A DNA stretch of 64,000 nucleotides, from positions 1-64,000 of the forward strand of contig JRUP01000003.1 of assembly GCA_000773965.1 (NCBI GenBank), written 5' to 3'. Below, one piece after another: positions 10,454 to 18,383 of this stretch. A model generated the notes under the pieces. The model saw nothing but the letters and a program-made list of their open reading frames with translations. It ran no database searches and was not told the DNA's origin. How positions within the stretch are numbered: position 1 is the stretch's first letter; each line of letters begins with the position of its first letter. The translations under genes and the position numbers were made by a program. This DNA is from Enterobacter cancerogenus (lineage in GTDB: Bacteria; Pseudomonadota; Gammaproteobacteria; Enterobacterales; Enterobacteriaceae).

Positions 10454-10726
10454 TCAGCGGGCGCACTGTCCACCCATCAGCGCCTGCTCGTCACAACGAC
10501 GGCCGTTGGCTAACTGACACATGCCAATACGCGATCCATCCAGCTGGCGTGAAAACGCCAGTGTTCCCCCGGCATTACTGCAATTCACTTCGGCCATAGA
10601 TGCCATAACAACATGCGGTTGAACGTGTGCTGCGGTAGCCTGTTGCGGTGGTTCGTCATCACTGTTGCTGCTGCAGGCAGAAAGTAACAGTGCTGCACCG
10701 GCCAGCAGTAAGGTAGCGGCTTTCAT
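10454..10726 (-). CDS. ydbJ: DUF333 lipoprotein, YdbJ-like
   Basis: 90 aa from ATG 10726; the longer upstream reading lacks a plausible signal start. It has a lipoprotein signal with lipobox (LLLSAC), a short acidic linker, and a C-terminal DUF333 domain with six spaced cysteines or glycines (NCSNAGGT, GMCQLANG, CDEQALMGGQC). E. coli has such a protein, YdbJ, between hslJ and the pyruvate oxidoreductase gene; here hslJ is missing and ydbJ abuts ldhA tail to tail. The function is unknown. Confidence 0.8.
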   Translation of the reverse strand: MKAATLLLAGAALLLSACSSNSDDEPPQQATAAHVQPHVVMASMAEVNCSNAGGTLAFSRQLDGSRIGMCQLANGRRCDEQALMGGQCAR

Positions 10727-10914
10727 CGGTCGGGCTCCGGGGAGTTGGGCGTAAAAGAGCCCCCAGCATATGTCAGGTGCGTTAAGGGATCGATAGGCGA
10801 CACAGCTTTTTACAAATTTTTTTATCCCCTTTTGCAAGCAGAATTATCCTGATTGGACCTGAACAGCCTTTTTTCACCGAAACAATCCTATTTATCAATG
10901 CATAAGGAGGAATC

Positions 10915-11571
10915 ATGCTAACAGACATGTTGATCCGTATTGCGCTCGCCGGCATTTTGGGTGGATTGATTGGCCTCGAGCGTCAGATGCGTGCCAAAGA
11001 GGCCGGATTACGCACCCACATTTTGGTGGGTATTGGCAGTGCCATGTTTATGCTGGTGTCTAAGTATGGCTTCGCGGACATGCTTGATAGCGATCACGTG
11101 GCGCTGGATCCCAGCCGAATTGCCGCACAGGTGGTGAGTGGGATGGGTTTCCTCGGCGCCGGTACCATCATCATCCAAAAACAAGTGGTCAAGGGTTTAA
11201 CCACCGCCGCAGGTTTGTGGGTCACCGCCGCGATTGGCCTGGTGATTGGTAGCGGCATGTATGAAATCGGTATTTATGGCACGGTGCTAGCGCTGGTGGT
11301 GTTAGAAACTTTCCGTCGCATCAGTCATTGGCTGATTGGCCGCCATCACACGCTAATGGTGCACCTTAAACCCAAAAGCGTGCCGCTGGTGTTGCTGGTG
11401 CTGCAACGCGAGAATATCCGTTACGGTCACATCGCTGTGGTGAACCGGGATGAGGAGAATGGCCTGTGTGAACTCAGCGTTGAAGTGACATTGTCACGCA
11501 GTGCCGCTATTCACACCATCTACGATAAAGTGATGGAAATTAAAGGCGTTCAGTCATTAGAGATGATGTAA
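10915..11571 (+). CDS. MgtC/SapB family membrane protein
   Basis: 218 aa with a strong Shine-Dalgarno (TAAGGAGGA) just before ATG 10915. The N-terminal 130 residues hold four or so hydrophobic segments with the MgtC signature (GGLIGLERQMRAKEAGLRTHILVGIGSAM and GFLGAGTIIIQ). The C-terminal 80 residues form a soluble ACT-like domain. Some MgtC proteins inhibit F-type ATPase and matter for growth in low magnesium or inside hosts, but many family members have no known role. It sits alone between ydbJ and nifJ, a position I do not recognise from E. coli. Confidence 0.85.
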   Translation: MLTDMLIRIALAGILGGLIGLERQMRAKEAGLRTHILVGIGSAMFMLVSKYGFADMLDSDHVALDPSRIAAQVVSGMGFLGAGTIIIQKQVVKGLTTAAGLWVTAAIGLVIGSGMYEIGIYGTVLALVVLETFRRISHWLIGRHHTLMVHLKPKSVPLVLLVLQRENIRYGHIAVVNRDEENGLCELSVEVTLSRSAAIHTIYDKVMEIKGVQSLEMM

Positions 11572-11707
11572 AAATCGACAATCTTAGACGGCTGTGCGCT
11601 CACTTGTCGCCACCACACAGATGAAAAAGTCCGGCCAAATTGCTTTGCTAAACTGAATTATTACCCCCGTAAAGTTTCGGGTTTCTCAGCGTAGCAAAGG
11701 ACGATTT

Positions 11708-14700
11708 ATGATTACCGTCGACGGCAACGGTGCGGTGGCTTCGGTCGCTTTCCGCACCAGTGAAGTGATCGCCATTTATCCCATCACGCCCAGTTCCACC
11801 ATGGCGGAACTGGCCGACAGTTGGTCTGGCGAAGGTCGCCGCAATATCTGGGGTGATATCCCTCGCGTGGTGGAGATGCAGTCAGAAGGCGGCGCGATTG
11901 CTACCGTGCACGGTGCGTTACAAACCGGCGCCCTTTCCACCACGTTCACGTCATCGCAGGGCCTGCTGCTGATGATCCCGACGCTGTATAAACTCGCCGG
12001 GCAGCTGACGCCGTTTGTCCTGCATGTTGCTGCGCGAACTGTTGCCACGCATGCGCTGTCGATATTTGGCGATCACTCTGATGTGATGGCGGTGCGCCAG
12101 ACCGGTTGCGCACAACTGTGTGCTTCCAGCGTGCAGGAAGCACAGGATTTCGCGTTGATTTCTCAGATGGCTTCACTCAATAGCCGCGTGCCCTTTATCC
12201 ACTTCTTCGACGGTTTCCGCACCTCACATGAAATCAACAAAATCGTTCCTATTAGCGATGAAACCCTGCAAGCACTGATGCCAGCACAAGCGATCGCGGA
12301 ACATCGTGCACGCGCATTGACGCCGGATTATCCAACTATTCGCGGCACCTCCGCCAATCCTGATACCTATTTCCAGTCACGCGAAGCCACTAACCGCTGG
12401 TATGACGCCTGCACCGGCCATGTTGAAGCCGCTATGGACGCGTTTGCCGCTAACACCGGCCGCCAGTATCAGCCGTTTGAGTTTTATGGTCATCCGCAGG
12501 CTGAGCGCGTGATAGTGATGATGGGTTCGGGCTGCGGCACCGCCGAAGAAGCGATTGATGTTCTGTTGCAGCGCGGCGAAAAGGTCGGATTGGTGAAAGT
12601 GCCCCTCTACCGTCCGTTCTCAGCGGCGCATCTGATCAAAACGCTGCCCGCTGCGGTTCAGCGTGTGGCGGTGCTGGATCGCACCAAAGAGCCAGGTGCA
12701 CTGGGTGAACCGCTGTTCCTGGATGTGATGACCGCACTGGCTGAAGCCTTTAGCCGGGGGGAACGCCTGACGCTGCCGAAAGTGATCGGCGGACGCTACG
12801 GTCTGTCATCGAAAGAATTTGCCCCTGATGCCGTGCTCGCTGTGTTCCGTGCGCTGCAGCGTGAACAACCGCCTGCGCGTTTCACCGTGGGTATTTATGA
12901 TGATGTCACGCACTTATCGCTGCCGATGGAGGCTAACATCGTGCCGAACCGGGCGCGACTGGAAGCGCTGTTCTACGGCCTCGGCAGTGACGGCAGCGTG
13001 AGCGCCAGCAAAAATAATCTGAAGATCATCGGCAATGCCACGCCGTGGCACGTGCAAGGCTATTTCGTTTATGACTCGAAAAAAGCGGGCGGCCTGACCG
13101 TTTCGCATCTGCGCGTCAGTGAACATCCCATCCAGTCGGCGTATCTGGTGCAACAGGCTGATTTTATTGGCTGTCATCAACTGCAATTTATTGATAAATA
13201 TTCGATGCTTGAGCAGTTGAAACCGGGCGGCATTTTTCTGCTGAATACGCCTTACGCCGCTGATGAAGTCTGGTCACGCCTACCGCAGGAAGTGCAGAGC
13301 CAACTTAATGACAAGCAGGCGCGGTTTTATGTCATTAATGCAGCGCGTATTGCGCGCGAATGCCAGCTTGGTGCACGCATTAATACCGTGATGCAAATGG
13401 CGTTCTTCCAGTTGACGCAGGTTTTGCCCGGCGACAGTGCATTAACCGAACTGCAAAACGCCATTTCGCGCAGTTACAGCAGTAAAGGCGAGGAGCTGGT
13501 GCAGCGTAACTGGCAGGCGCTGGCGATGGCTCAACAGGCGCTGGAAGCGGTGCCGCTGCAGGCGGTTGATCAGCACAGCCCGCACCGTCCGCCGGTGGTA
13601 TCCGATAGCGCACCGGATTTTGTCAAAACCGTCACCGCCGCCATGCTGGCAGGATTAGGCGACAAATTGCCGGTGTCCGCACTGCCGCCAGACGGCACCT
13701 GGCCCGTTGGCACCACACAGTGGGAAAAACGCAACATCGCCGAAGCGATCCCCATCTGGCAACCCGACCTGTGCACGCAGTGTAATCACTGCGTAGCAGC
13801 CTGCCCGCACGCGGCGATTCGCGCCAAAGTCGTTGCGCCTGAGGCCATGGACTCCGCTCCCGCTTCACTCGCTTCTCTCGACGTCAAATCACGGGATATG
13901 CGCGGTCAGAAATACGTGTTGCAGGTAGCACCTGAGGATTGTACCGGCTGTAATCTGTGTGTCGAAGTGTGCCCGGCCAGCGATCGCCAGCATCCGGAGA
14001 TAAAAGCCATCAATATGCAATCCCGTCTTGAGCATGTTGAAACTGAAAAGGTGAATTACGATGCGTTTCTTGCGTTGCCGGAAATCACGGCGGAACAGCT
14101 GGAACGCATTGATATTCGCACCTCACAACTGATCACCCCGCTCTTTGAGTATTCGGGTGCCTGTTCCGGCTGCGGGGAGACGCCGTATATCAAGTTGCTG
14201 ACGCAGCTGTATGGCGATCGCCTGTTGATTGCCAACGCCACCGGTTGCTCATCCATTTATGGCGGTAATCTCCCTTCCACGCCTTACACCACTAACGCTG
14301 AAGGACGCGGACCGGCATGGGCCAATTCCCTGTTTGAAGATAATGCTGAATTCGGGCTCGGTTTCCGCCTGAGCGTTGATCAGCAGAAACAACGTGCGCT
14401 ACGTCTGTTAGATCAGTGTGCGCCACTGTTGCCTGACGCTTTAGTGGCAGCATTGAAAGAGGAAAATGTCCTGCCCTCTGTTCGTCGCGAGCAAATCGTT
14501 GAACTGCGTCAGCAGCTGGCGGCTTCATCATCAGCGCACGCAGGCGAATTGGAGGTTATCGCCGATGCGCTGGTGGAGAAATCTGTCTGGCTGATTGGAG
14601 GCGATGGATGGGCCTATGACATCGGTTATGGCGGTCTTGATCATGTGATGAGCCTGAGCGAAAACGTCAACGTGCTGGTTCTCGACACCCAGTGTTACTC

Positions 14701-15235
14701 CAATACCGGCGGACAAGCCTCCAAAGCCACGCCGCTCGGCGCAGTCACCAAGTTTGGCGAACAAGGCAAGCGTAAAGCACGTAAGGATTTAGGCGTCGCC
14801 ACCATGCTGTATGGGCATGTGTACGTGGCCCAAATCTCGCTGGGCGCGCAGTTGAATCAGACGGTGAAAGCGATTCAGGAAGCGGAGGCCTGGCCCGGCC
14901 CATCGCTGATCATTGCTTACAGCCCTTGTGAAGAACACGGCTATGACCTCGCCTACAGCCATGAACAGATGCGATTGCTGACCACCAGTGGATTCTGGCC
15001 ACTGTATCGTTATGACCCACGTCGTGCCGAGCAAGGTAAAGCGGCACTGGCGCTGGACTCTCGCCCGCCAACCTCGGTGCTGGAAGAGGCATTAATGAAC
15101 GAGCAGCGTTTCCGCCAGTTGCAAACCCGTGAACCGGAAGCTGCGGCGCAGTTATGGCAGGATGCAACCGAAGCCGCCAATCAACGTTATCAGCGACTGG
15201 CGGAAATGGCCGGTAAAGCAGAGAAAAGTGATTAA
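11708..15235 (+). CDS. nifJ: Pyruvate:ferredoxin/flavodoxin oxidoreductase
   Basis: A 1175-aa single-chain enzyme (YdbK/Pfo in E. coli) that converts pyruvate and CoA to acetyl-CoA and CO2, passing electrons to flavodoxin or ferredoxin. The N-terminal region holds the pyruvate-binding YPITPSSTMAE. Near residues 690-760 are two 4Fe-4S motifs (CTQCNHCVAACP and CTGCNLCVEVCP). CSGCGETPY and CSSIYGGNLPSTPY belong to the thiamine-diphosphate half with its proximal cluster. No nif genes are nearby, so a role in anaerobic or oxidative-stress metabolism is more likely than nitrogen fixation. Confidence 0.95.
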   Translation: MITVDGNGAVASVAFRTSEVIAIYPITPSSTMAELADSWSGEGRRNIWGDIPRVVEMQSEGGAIATVHGALQTGALSTTFTSSQGLLLMIPTLYKLAGQLTPFVLHVAARTVATHALSIFGDHSDVMAVRQTGCAQLCASSVQEAQDFALISQMASLNSRVPFIHFFDGFRTSHEINKIVPISDETLQALMPAQAIAEHRARALTPDYPTIRGTSANPDTYFQSREATNRWYDACTGHVEAAMDAFAANTGRQYQPFEFYGHPQAERVIVMMGSGCGTAEEAIDVLLQRGEKVGLVKVPLYRPFSAAHLIKTLPAAVQRVAVLDRTKEPGALGEPLFLDVMTALAEAFSRGERLTLPKVIGGRYGLSSKEFAPDAVLAVFRALQREQPPARFTVGIYDDVTHLSLPMEANIVPNRARLEALFYGLGSDGSVSASKNNLKIIGNATPWHVQGYFVYDSKKAGGLTVSHLRVSEHPIQSAYLVQQADFIGCHQLQFIDKYSMLEQLKPGGIFLLNTPYAADEVWSRLPQEVQSQLNDKQARFYVINAARIARECQLGARINTVMQMAFFQLTQVLPGDSALTELQNAISRSYSSKGEELVQRNWQALAMAQQALEAVPLQAVDQHSPHRPPVVSDSAPDFVKTVTAAMLAGLGDKLPVSALPPDGTWPVGTTQWEKRNIAEAIPIWQPDLCTQCNHCVAACPHAAIRAKVVAPEAMDSAPASLASLDVKSRDMRGQKYVLQVAPEDCTGCNLCVEVCPASDRQHPEIKAINMQSRLEHVETEKVNYDAFLALPEITAEQLERIDIRTSQLITPLFEYSGACSGCGETPYIKLLTQLYGDRLLIANATGCSSIYGGNLPSTPYTTNAEGRGPAWANSLFEDNAEFGLGFRLSVDQQKQRALRLLDQCAPLLPDALVAALKEENVLPSVRREQIVELRQQLAASSSAHAGELEVIADALVEKSVWLIGGDGWAYDIGYGGLDHVMSLSENVNVLVLDTQCYSNTGGQASKATPLGAVTKFGEQGKRKARKDLGVATMLYGHVYVAQISLGAQLNQTVKAIQEAEAWPGPSLIIAYSPCEEHGYDLAYSHEQMRLLTTSGFWPLYRYDPRRAEQGKAALALDSRPPTSVLEEALMNEQRFRQLQTREPEAAAQLWQDATEAANQRYQRLAEMAGKAEKSD

Positions 15236-15242
15236 ATGAATC

Positions 15243-15268
15243 AAGCCCGGCGCACACTGGCCGGGCTT
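15243..15268. terminator. Bidirectional terminator between nifJ and a FumD-like gene
   Basis: A 9-bp stem AAGCCCGGC/GCCGGGCTT (15243-15251 and 15260-15268) with an 8-nt loop, T-rich on the plus side. It lies 7 nt after the nifJ stop and 7 nt before the end of the convergent small gene. Confidence 0.75.
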
Positions 15269-15274
15269 AATATT

Positions 15275-15475
15275 TTAACAGGGCTGAAGCTGAATAATCG
15301 CCATCTCAACCGCGCGATTGGGCGATCCGGTTAATTCCCGATAGCGCAGTTGCAGATTGCGCAACTCCGTTGCTACCACCTCTTTTTCTGTTGCTGATCC
15401 GCGCTGCGCCAGCTCGAGATAACATTGCCCGACTAGCCGGCACGCTTCTTCAAAAACCATGTCGTACGTTTGCAT
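15275..15475 (-). CDS. Small protein resembling FumD (DUF2767)
   Basis: 66 aa starting at ATG 15475 (MQTYDMVFEEACRLVG) with GAGGAG 5 nt upstream; the longer frame up to 15544 lacks a ribosome site. The spacing of CRLVG, an acidic LEL, a central Leu-rich helix and a terminal AVEMAIIQL resembles E. coli FumD (69 aa, DUF2767), reported as a small fumarase. The match is by eye over a short protein. No signal peptide. Its neighbour is anaerobic pyruvate oxidoreductase. Confidence 0.6.
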   Translation of the reverse strand: MQTYDMVFEEACRLVGQCYLELAQRGSATEKEVVATELRNLQLRYRELTGSPNRAVEMAIIQLQPC

Positions 15476-15746
15476 CTGCCTCTCCTCACCTTTAGAAACT
15501 AAAAAAAACACTTCATCCATCCTGTCAGGCAGCGATGCGCACAATCTTTACCCAGATCAATAAATGGGCAGTTTGTTCTGGCAAAGTGTGCGGTTTTATC
15601 GCAGGAAAGCGTGAAAAGAGATCACATCAGACTGGCATTCGCCTGCGCAATCCGTACCATACGCACTCATGTCATAGGGGTTTATTGCCGCTGGAGCTTT
15701 ATTCAGCCGCCAACGACCCTTGCGTTCATTCTCAAGCGTGAAAATA

Positions 15747-16682
15747 ATGTCAGAAAATCAAGAAGTAACGAAGAAAGAACAATATAACCTGAACAAGCTT
15801 CAGAAGCGTCTGCGTCGTAACGTGGGCGAAGCCATTGCTGATTTCAACATGATTGAAGAAGGCGATCGCATCATGGTCTGCCTGTCAGGCGGTAAAGACA
15901 GCTACACCATGCTGGAAATTTTGCGCAATTTGCAGAAGAGCGCGCCGGTGAACTTCTCATTGGTGGCGGTCAACCTCGACCAGAAACAGCCAGGATTCCC
16001 GGCGCATATTCTGCCCGCGTATCTGGAAGAACAGGGTGTCGAGTATAAAATCGTTGACGAAGACACTTACTCGATCGTTAAAGAGAAGATTCCGGAAGGC
16101 AAGACCACCTGTTCGCTCTGTTCACGTCTGCGTCGCGGGATCCTCTACCGCACCGCTACCGAATTAGGCTGTACCAAGATTGCGCTGGGCCATCATCGCG
16201 ACGATATCCTGCAGACCCTGTTCCTGAACATGTTCTACGGCGGCAAAATGAAAGGTATGCCACCAAAGCTGATGAGTGACGATGGCAAACATATCGTCAT
16301 TCGTCCGCTGGCCTATTGCCGCGAAAAAGACATCATCCGCTTCGCTGAAGCGCGCCAGTATCCGATTATTCCGTGCAATCTGTGCGGTTCACAACCGAAC
16401 CTCCAGCGTCAGGTCGTCGCGGATATGCTGCGCGACTGGGATAAACGTTATCCTGGCCGCATTGAAACCATGTTCAGCGCGATGCAGAACATCGTGCCAT
16501 CGCATATGGCGGACATTAATTTGTTCGACTTTAAAGGCATTCAGCACGGCGATGAAGTGGTCGACGGCGGCGATATTGGCTTTGATCGAGAAACATTGCC
16601 GGTGAAACCTGCGGGCTGGCAGCCGGACGAAGAAGACGCACCGGAAATGAGCGTTCGTCTGGATGTGTTAGAAATTAAGTAA
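15747..16682 (+). CDS. ttcA: tRNA 2-thiocytidine biosynthesis protein TtcA
   Basis: 311 aa from ATG 15747 ([12 protein letters not shown]), the same length as E. coli TtcA; an in-frame upstream codon at 15720 is less likely. It has a PP-loop ATP-binding motif (SGGKDS, about residue 52) and paired cysteines (CSLCSR near 122 and CNLCGSQ near 213) that hold the 4Fe-4S cluster. The enzyme thiolates C32 of certain tRNAs. In E. coli it neighbours dbpA, which is absent here. The 270 nt upstream hold no other gene that I can support. Confidence 0.96.
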   Translation: MSENQEVTKKEQYNLNKLQKRLRRNVGEAIADFNMIEEGDRIMVCLSGGKDSYTMLEILRNLQKSAPVNFSLVAVNLDQKQPGFPAHILPAYLEEQGVEYKIVDEDTYSIVKEKIPEGKTTCSLCSRLRRGILYRTATELGCTKIALGHHRDDILQTLFLNMFYGGKMKGMPPKLMSDDGKHIVIRPLAYCREKDIIRFAEARQYPIIPCNLCGSQPNLQRQVVADMLRDWDKRYPGRIETMFSAMQNIVPSHMADINLFDFKGIQHGDEVVDGGDIGFDRETLPVKPAGWQPDEEDAPEMSVRLDVLEIK

Positions 16683-16701
16683 TTCGCAGACGATTCTAAT
16701 T

Positions 16702-16733
16702 AAGGCGCAGCGCTTCGGCTCTGCGCCTTTTTT
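16702..16733 (+). terminator. Intrinsic terminator after ttcA
   Basis: Perfect 9-bp stem AAGGCGCAG/CTGCGCCTT (16702-16710 and 16721-16729) followed by six T in all. It also abuts the stop of the opposing proline-rich ORF. Confidence 0.85.
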
Positions 16734-16734
16734 A

Positions 16735-16881
16735 TTATCGGTGAGGTGGCGGATCGATGATCGGTGGAAACTCCGGATCGTAGGGAGGATCAGGTTCCGG
16801 AATTGGCTGCGGATGAGGAATCGGTTCTGGAATCGGTGGCGGATCGGTTGGAATGGGATCGCTGGCAATGAGTTCTTGCAT
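16735..16881 (-). CDS. Proline-rich microprotein
   Basis: A 48-aa ORF from ATG 16881 with AAGGAGCAG upstream (AAGGAG, 5 nt spacing), ending at TAA 16735-16737 directly against the ttcA terminator. After MQELIASD almost every second residue is proline, in PIPEP, PHPQP and PPYDP blocks with acidic residues; no hydrophobic segment and no cysteine. Proline is nearly 40 percent. Such a composition implies an extended, unstructured chain. I do not recognise a family with confidence; E. coli has a proline-rich small protein (YnaL) that could be compared. It lies between ttcA and fnrS. Confidence 0.6.
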   Translation of the reverse strand: MQELIASDPIPTDPPPIPEPIPHPQPIPEPDPPYDPEFPPIIDPPPHR

Positions 16882-16947
16882 GCCCTGCTCCTTATCGCTG
16901 AATGTCCTTTAAGCATAGGAAAGGAAACACAGCCAAGCCAAGCGGGC

Positions 16948-17068
16948 AAAAAAAAGCCGGCGGATTAGCCGGCGTTGTACGAATCAAATGTGCTATGCAG
17001 TAATTCTAAAAAAGGAAGTAAGACAATATGGAGCGCAACGCCCATCGCTTGACGTTGCATTCACCTGC
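16948..17068 (-). ncRNA. fnrS: FnrS small regulatory RNA
   Basis: The minus strand reads almost base for base like E. coli FnrS (about 122 nt). The 5' end is GCAGGTGAATGCAACGTCAA at 17068, the central part contains GGGCGTTGCGCTCCATATTG and TTACTTCCTTTTTT, then TGATTCGTAC. The 3' end is a terminator with stem GCCGGC/GCCGGC (16956-16961 and 16968-16973) and eight T (16948-16955). FnrS is an Hfq-dependent RNA made without oxygen that represses mRNAs of aerobic metabolism. As in E. coli it lies beside zntB; dbpA on the other side is missing. Ends are inferred from the known RNA. Confidence 0.95.
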
Positions 17069-17103
17069 GAGAGAGAGTTTGCCCCTGTTAGGCGATCCAC
17101 TTA

Positions 17104-17117
17104 TTGATATCGATCAG
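17104..17117 (-). promoter_or_regulatory. FNR box of the fnrS promoter
   Basis: TTGAT-ATCG-ATCAG, one mismatch from TTGAT-N4-ATCAA. Its centre is about 42 nt upstream of the inferred fnrS start at 17068, the usual place for an FNR-activated (class II) promoter. Confidence 0.85.
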
Positions 17118-17187
17118 GTTTTTCCCGCTTTTTTGCTTACAGCACCTTATTTAACAGCGGGTTAACGCTTATAACTTGAGCCTTACA

Positions 17188-18171
17188 TTACAACCAGTTG
17201 CGTCGTTTGAGCCATATCGCTACGCCCACCACCATCACCAGCAGTAGTACGCAGAACGCGGTAAAGCCCAGCGGCCAACTACCACCCGGAATACCGCCAA
17301 GGTTGACGCCAAACAATCCTGTCAGGAATGTCGCAGGCAGGAAAATCATCGCCATCAGCGACATGGTATAGGTGCGGCGGTTCATCGATTCTGCCAGCAA
17401 AGACGCGACTTCATCGGCCAGAATGCCGGTTCGCGCCACGCCTGCATTGAGGTCATCCAGTCCGCGTCCCAAACGATCTGCTACGTCCTGCATACGACGA
17501 CGGTCGTCATCATTCATCCACGGTAGTTTTTCACTCGCCAGGCGGGCATAAACATCACGCTGTGGCGCCATATAACGACGCATCACGATCAGTTGCTTAC
17601 GCAGCAGCGCTAACTCGCCGCGCGCCGGAACCTGTTGGTCCATCAACGCATCTTCCAGCTCGATAATTTTGTCGTGCATCTCTTCGATAAATTCGCTGGC
17701 GTGATCGGTAAGCGCATCACAGACATCCACTAACCAGCTGCCGCCATCCACCGGGCCGTTACCGTTTTGCAAATCAGCCAGCACTTCGTCAATGGCATAC
17801 ACTTTGCGGCGACGCGTGGAGACGATCACTTTGTCGTTGATAAACACGCGCATGGCGACGAGTTGATCCGGTCGTGAATCGGCGTTGTGATTGACACTGC
17901 GCAGCACAATCATAAAACCGTCGCCCAGGCGCGTGACGCGTGGGCGCATGCTGTCGCCCGCTAACGCATCGCGCACGGAGTCGGGGATCAACGGGGTATT
18001 TTGCAGCCACTCGGCACTTTGGCGTTGGGTGTAGTTCAGATGCAGCCAACAAGGGCGCTCACAGTTGATGACATCTTTATCTTCAATCGGGATAACCCCG
18101 CCTTTGCCGTCGAGTTGGCAGGAGATAATGGCATCCGAAACTTTTAACGCTTTTCCTTCAATGACGTTCAC
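17188..18171 (-). CDS. zntB: Zinc transporter ZntB (CorA family)
   Basis: 327 aa, exactly the E. coli length. A long cytoplasmic N-terminal domain is followed by two C-terminal membrane helices (about residues 268-290 and 300-320). The GVN signature of the CorA superfamily is present in [15 protein letters not shown], and a positive KRRNWL ends the chain. ZntB is a pentameric inner-membrane channel or transporter for zinc. It lies upstream of fnrS on the same strand, 119 nt from the fnrS start. The 212 nt before it show no gene. Confidence 0.95.
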   Translation of the reverse strand: MNVIEGKALKVSDAIISCQLDGKGGVIPIEDKDVINCERPCWLHLNYTQRQSAEWLQNTPLIPDSVRDALAGDSMRPRVTRLGDGFMIVLRSVNHNADSRPDQLVAMRVFINDKVIVSTRRRKVYAIDEVLADLQNGNGPVDGGSWLVDVCDALTDHASEFIEEMHDKIIELEDALMDQQVPARGELALLRKQLIVMRRYMAPQRDVYARLASEKLPWMNDDDRRRMQDVADRLGRGLDDLNAGVARTGILADEVASLLAESMNRRTYTMSLMAMIFLPATFLTGLFGVNLGGIPGGSWPLGFTAFCVLLLVMVVGVAIWLKRRNWL

Positions 18172-18383
18172 TGACTCGCCTCACTATCAAAATCAATACG
18201 ATACAGTCTAGCGTGGCGCAGACGAGTTGCAATCATCAGGCTGTGAGCAAAGATGACAAGGAAGCAGTTAACACCAGTGAAACGTGAGCAGCAGCGGTGC
18301 GATGGCATGCGCCTCCCTAACCCATTGCACCGGTTAAGAAGCACGCACACAATCACATCACTCTGCTGATTAGCGTCGTTATA

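Noticed and set aside
10880-10914. PhoP box before the MgtC-family gene
   Set aside because: TATTTA-N5-GCATAA is too far from GTTTA-N5-GTTTA.
15540-15570. Possible FNR box (TTGAT on the minus strand) near the FumD-like gene
   Set aside because: The second half-site matches only 3 of 5 bases.
15610-15635. CRP-like site CGTGA...TCACA upstream of ttcA
   Set aside because: The half-sites are separated by 7 and not 6 nt, so it does not fit a CRP dimer.
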